Source: Candidatus Faecalibacterium faecipullorum (GTDB taxonomy: Bacteria > Bacillota > Clostridia > Oscillospirales > Ruminococcaceae). Taken from it: a DNA stretch of 9,499 bases. Of the stretch, positions 8,336 through 9,499 are shown one piece after another. Every line of letters begins with the position of its first letter. Position 1 is the stretch's first letter. The notes under the pieces are model-generated. The model worked only from the letters and a program-made list of their open reading frames with translations, was not told the origin of the DNA and did not search any database. The stretch spans positions 1 to 9,499 of the forward strand of contig DWXX01000138.1 in NCBI GenBank assembly GCA_019118985.1. Reading direction: 5' to 3'. The position numbers and the translations under genes were made by a program.

Positions 8336-9499
8336 ATGTCTCAGCATGACCGCTACATCAGCCCCTTTTCCACCCGCTACGCCTCGGACGAGATGCAGTA
8401 CATCTTCTCGGACGACAACAAGTTCCGCACCTGGCGGCGGCTGTGGGTGGCCCTGGCCCGGGCAGAGATGCACCAGGGCCTGGAGAACATCACCCCCGCC
8501 ATGGTGGCCGAGCTGGAAGCCCACGTCGACGACATCAACTACGACGTGGCCGCCGCCCGCGAAAAGCTGGTCCGCCACGATGTGATGAGCCATGTCTACG
8601 CCTACGGCCAGCAGTGCCCGCAGGCCGCCGGCATCATCCACCTGGGCGCCACCAGCTGCTATGTGGGGGACAACACCGACATCATCGTCATGCGCCAGGG
8701 CCTTGAACTGGTGCGCAGAAAGCTGGTGGGCGTGCTGGCCAAGCTGGCCCGCTTCGCCGGAGAGTACAAGGATATGCCCTGCATGGCCTACACCCACGGC
8801 CAGCCGGCCCAGCCCACCACGGTGGGCAAGCGGGCCACCCTCTGGGCCAACGAACTGGTGATGGACCTGGGCGAGATCGACCACCGCCTGGCCACTTTGC
8901 AGCTGCGCGGGGTCAAGGGCACCACCGGCACCCAGGCCAGCTTTATGGAGCTGTTCAAGGGGGACGCGGGCAAGATCCGCGCGGTGGACGCCGAGATCGC
9001 GCAGGAGATGGGCTTTGACCCCGCCGCCGTCATCCCGGTGTCGGGCCAGACCTACAGCCGCAAGGTGGACGCCTTCATCCTGAACGCCCTGGCCGGCATC
9101 GCCCAGAGCTGCATGAAGTTCGCCACCGACCTGCGTCTGCTGGCAAACTTCAAGGAGATGGAAGAGCCCTTTGAGAAAAACCAGATCGGCTCTTCCGCCA
9201 TGCCCTACAAGCGCAACCCCATGCGGTGCGAGCGGATCTGCGCGTTGGCCCGCTATCTGATGGCGGACGTCCTCAACCCCAGCTTTACCGCCGGCACCCA
9301 GTGGTTCGAGCGGACGCTGGACGACAGCGCCAACAAGCGGGTGGCCATGGCCGAAGGGTTCCTGGCCGCCGACGCCATCCTCAACATCATGCTCAACGTC
9401 ACCGACGGGCTGGTGGTCTACCCCAAGGTGGTCCGCAGCCGCCTGATGGCCGAGCTGCCCTTCATGGCCAGCGAGAACATCATGATGCAGGCGGTGGAA
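8336..9499 (+). CDS. purB: Adenylosuccinate lyase, eukaryote-like subtype, 3'-truncated
   Basis: PurB removes fumarate twice in purine synthesis: SAICAR to AICAR (step 8) and adenylosuccinate to AMP. The frame opens at ATG 8336 and stays open to the last base, giving 388 residues with no stop; the family form it resembles has about 475-485 residues, so about 90 C-terminal residues are missing. Visible are the N-terminal block RYISPFSTRYAS, RHDVMSHV (near 80-87), IIHLGATSCYVGDNTD (from about 99), the catalytic-acid His H154 in THGQPAQ, GVKGTTGTQASF (near 195-206), and the fumarase-superfamily signature loop GSSAMPYKRNP (285-295) with the catalytic Ser (S286 or S287). The blocks WFERTLDDSAN and LVVYPKV match human ADSL closely as I recall it, more than the roughly 430-residue Bacillus/Thermotoga form. 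It follows purL by 16 nt and supplies AICAR to the transformylase encoded upstream. Confidence 0.97.
   Translation, partial: MSQHDRYISPFSTRYASDEMQYIFSDDNKFRTWRRLWVALARAEMHQGLENITPAMVAELEAHVDDINYDVAAAREKLVRHDVMSHVYAYGQQCPQAAGIIHLGATSCYVGDNTDIIVMRQGLELVRRKLVGVLAKLARFAGEYKDMPCMAYTHGQPAQPTTVGKRATLWANELVMDLGEIDHRLATLQLRGVKGTTGTQASFMELFKGDAGKIRAVDAEIAQEMGFDPAAVIPVSGQTYSRKVDAFILNALAGIAQSCMKFATDLRLLANFKEMEEPFEKNQIGSSAMPYKRNPMRCERICALARYLMADVLNPSFTAGTQWFERTLDDSANKRVAMAEGFLAADAILNIMLNVTDGLVVYPKVVRSRLMAELPFMASENIMMQAVE

Noticed and set aside
4606..8337. A stop-free antisense reading frame of more than 1200 codons opposite purL
   Set aside because: It is codon-aligned with purL and its composition (Gly, Val, Ala, His, Asp, Leu rich) is what reverse-complemented GC-rich codons give. 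No ribosome binding site or family motif is visible, and similar antisense frames lie opposite every other gene here.
8329..8349. Six-codon frame from ATG 8329 overlapping the purB start
   Set aside because: It is only 2 nt from the ribosome binding site; ATG 8336 has proper spacing and opens the PurB protein.

Overview
The window is an uninterrupted, single-strand (+) block of de novo purine biosynthesis genes. Seven genes occupy almost every base: the 3' part of purM, then purN, a stand-alone IMP cyclohydrolase (purO type), a stand-alone AICAR transformylase (the purH C-terminal half as a free protein), purD, a single-chain purL, and the 5' part of purB, which runs off the right edge. Gaps range from a 7-nt overlap (purM/purN) to 54 nt (purD/purL). 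I see no internal terminator or convincing internal promoter, so it reads as one operon. Every internal start except the overlapping purN GTG sits a normal distance behind a clear purine-rich Shine-Dalgarno sequence.

The organism looks like a GC-rich anaerobic Firmicute of the Clostridia, most plausibly an Oscillospirales/Ruminococcaceae gut-type lineage. The reasons are the combination of split purO + purH, a one-piece clade-II-type PurL instead of Bacillus-style PurS/PurQ/PurL, a PurN with the clostridial HPALIPAF-CGPGMYG segment, and strong AAGGAGG-like ribosome binding sites. The DNA is strongly GC-rich by eye. No in-frame TTA, CTA or TCA codons occur in any of the seven genes. The genus cannot be fixed from this window.

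Functionally the genes cover step 2 (PurD), step 3 (PurN), step 4 (PurL), step 5 (PurM), step 8 plus the AMP branch (PurB), step 9 (AICAR transformylase) and step 10 (IMP cyclohydrolase). PurF, the AIR carboxylase (PurE, with or without PurK) and PurC are not here; they may lie upstream of the truncated purM. PurN and the transformylase both depend on 10-formyl-tetrahydrofolate.

I found no unknown defence, mobile or RNA system. What deserves attention is enzyme-level: the two final IMP-forming activities are on separate, coupled genes of different evolutionary origin. The AICAR transformylase and the adenylosuccinate lyase both resemble the eukaryotic (ATIC, ADSL) subtypes far more than the textbook E. 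coli or Bacillus forms. There is also a three-copy 10-bp repeat across the purD stop codon and a window-wide absence of three codons that creates very long spurious antisense reading frames.
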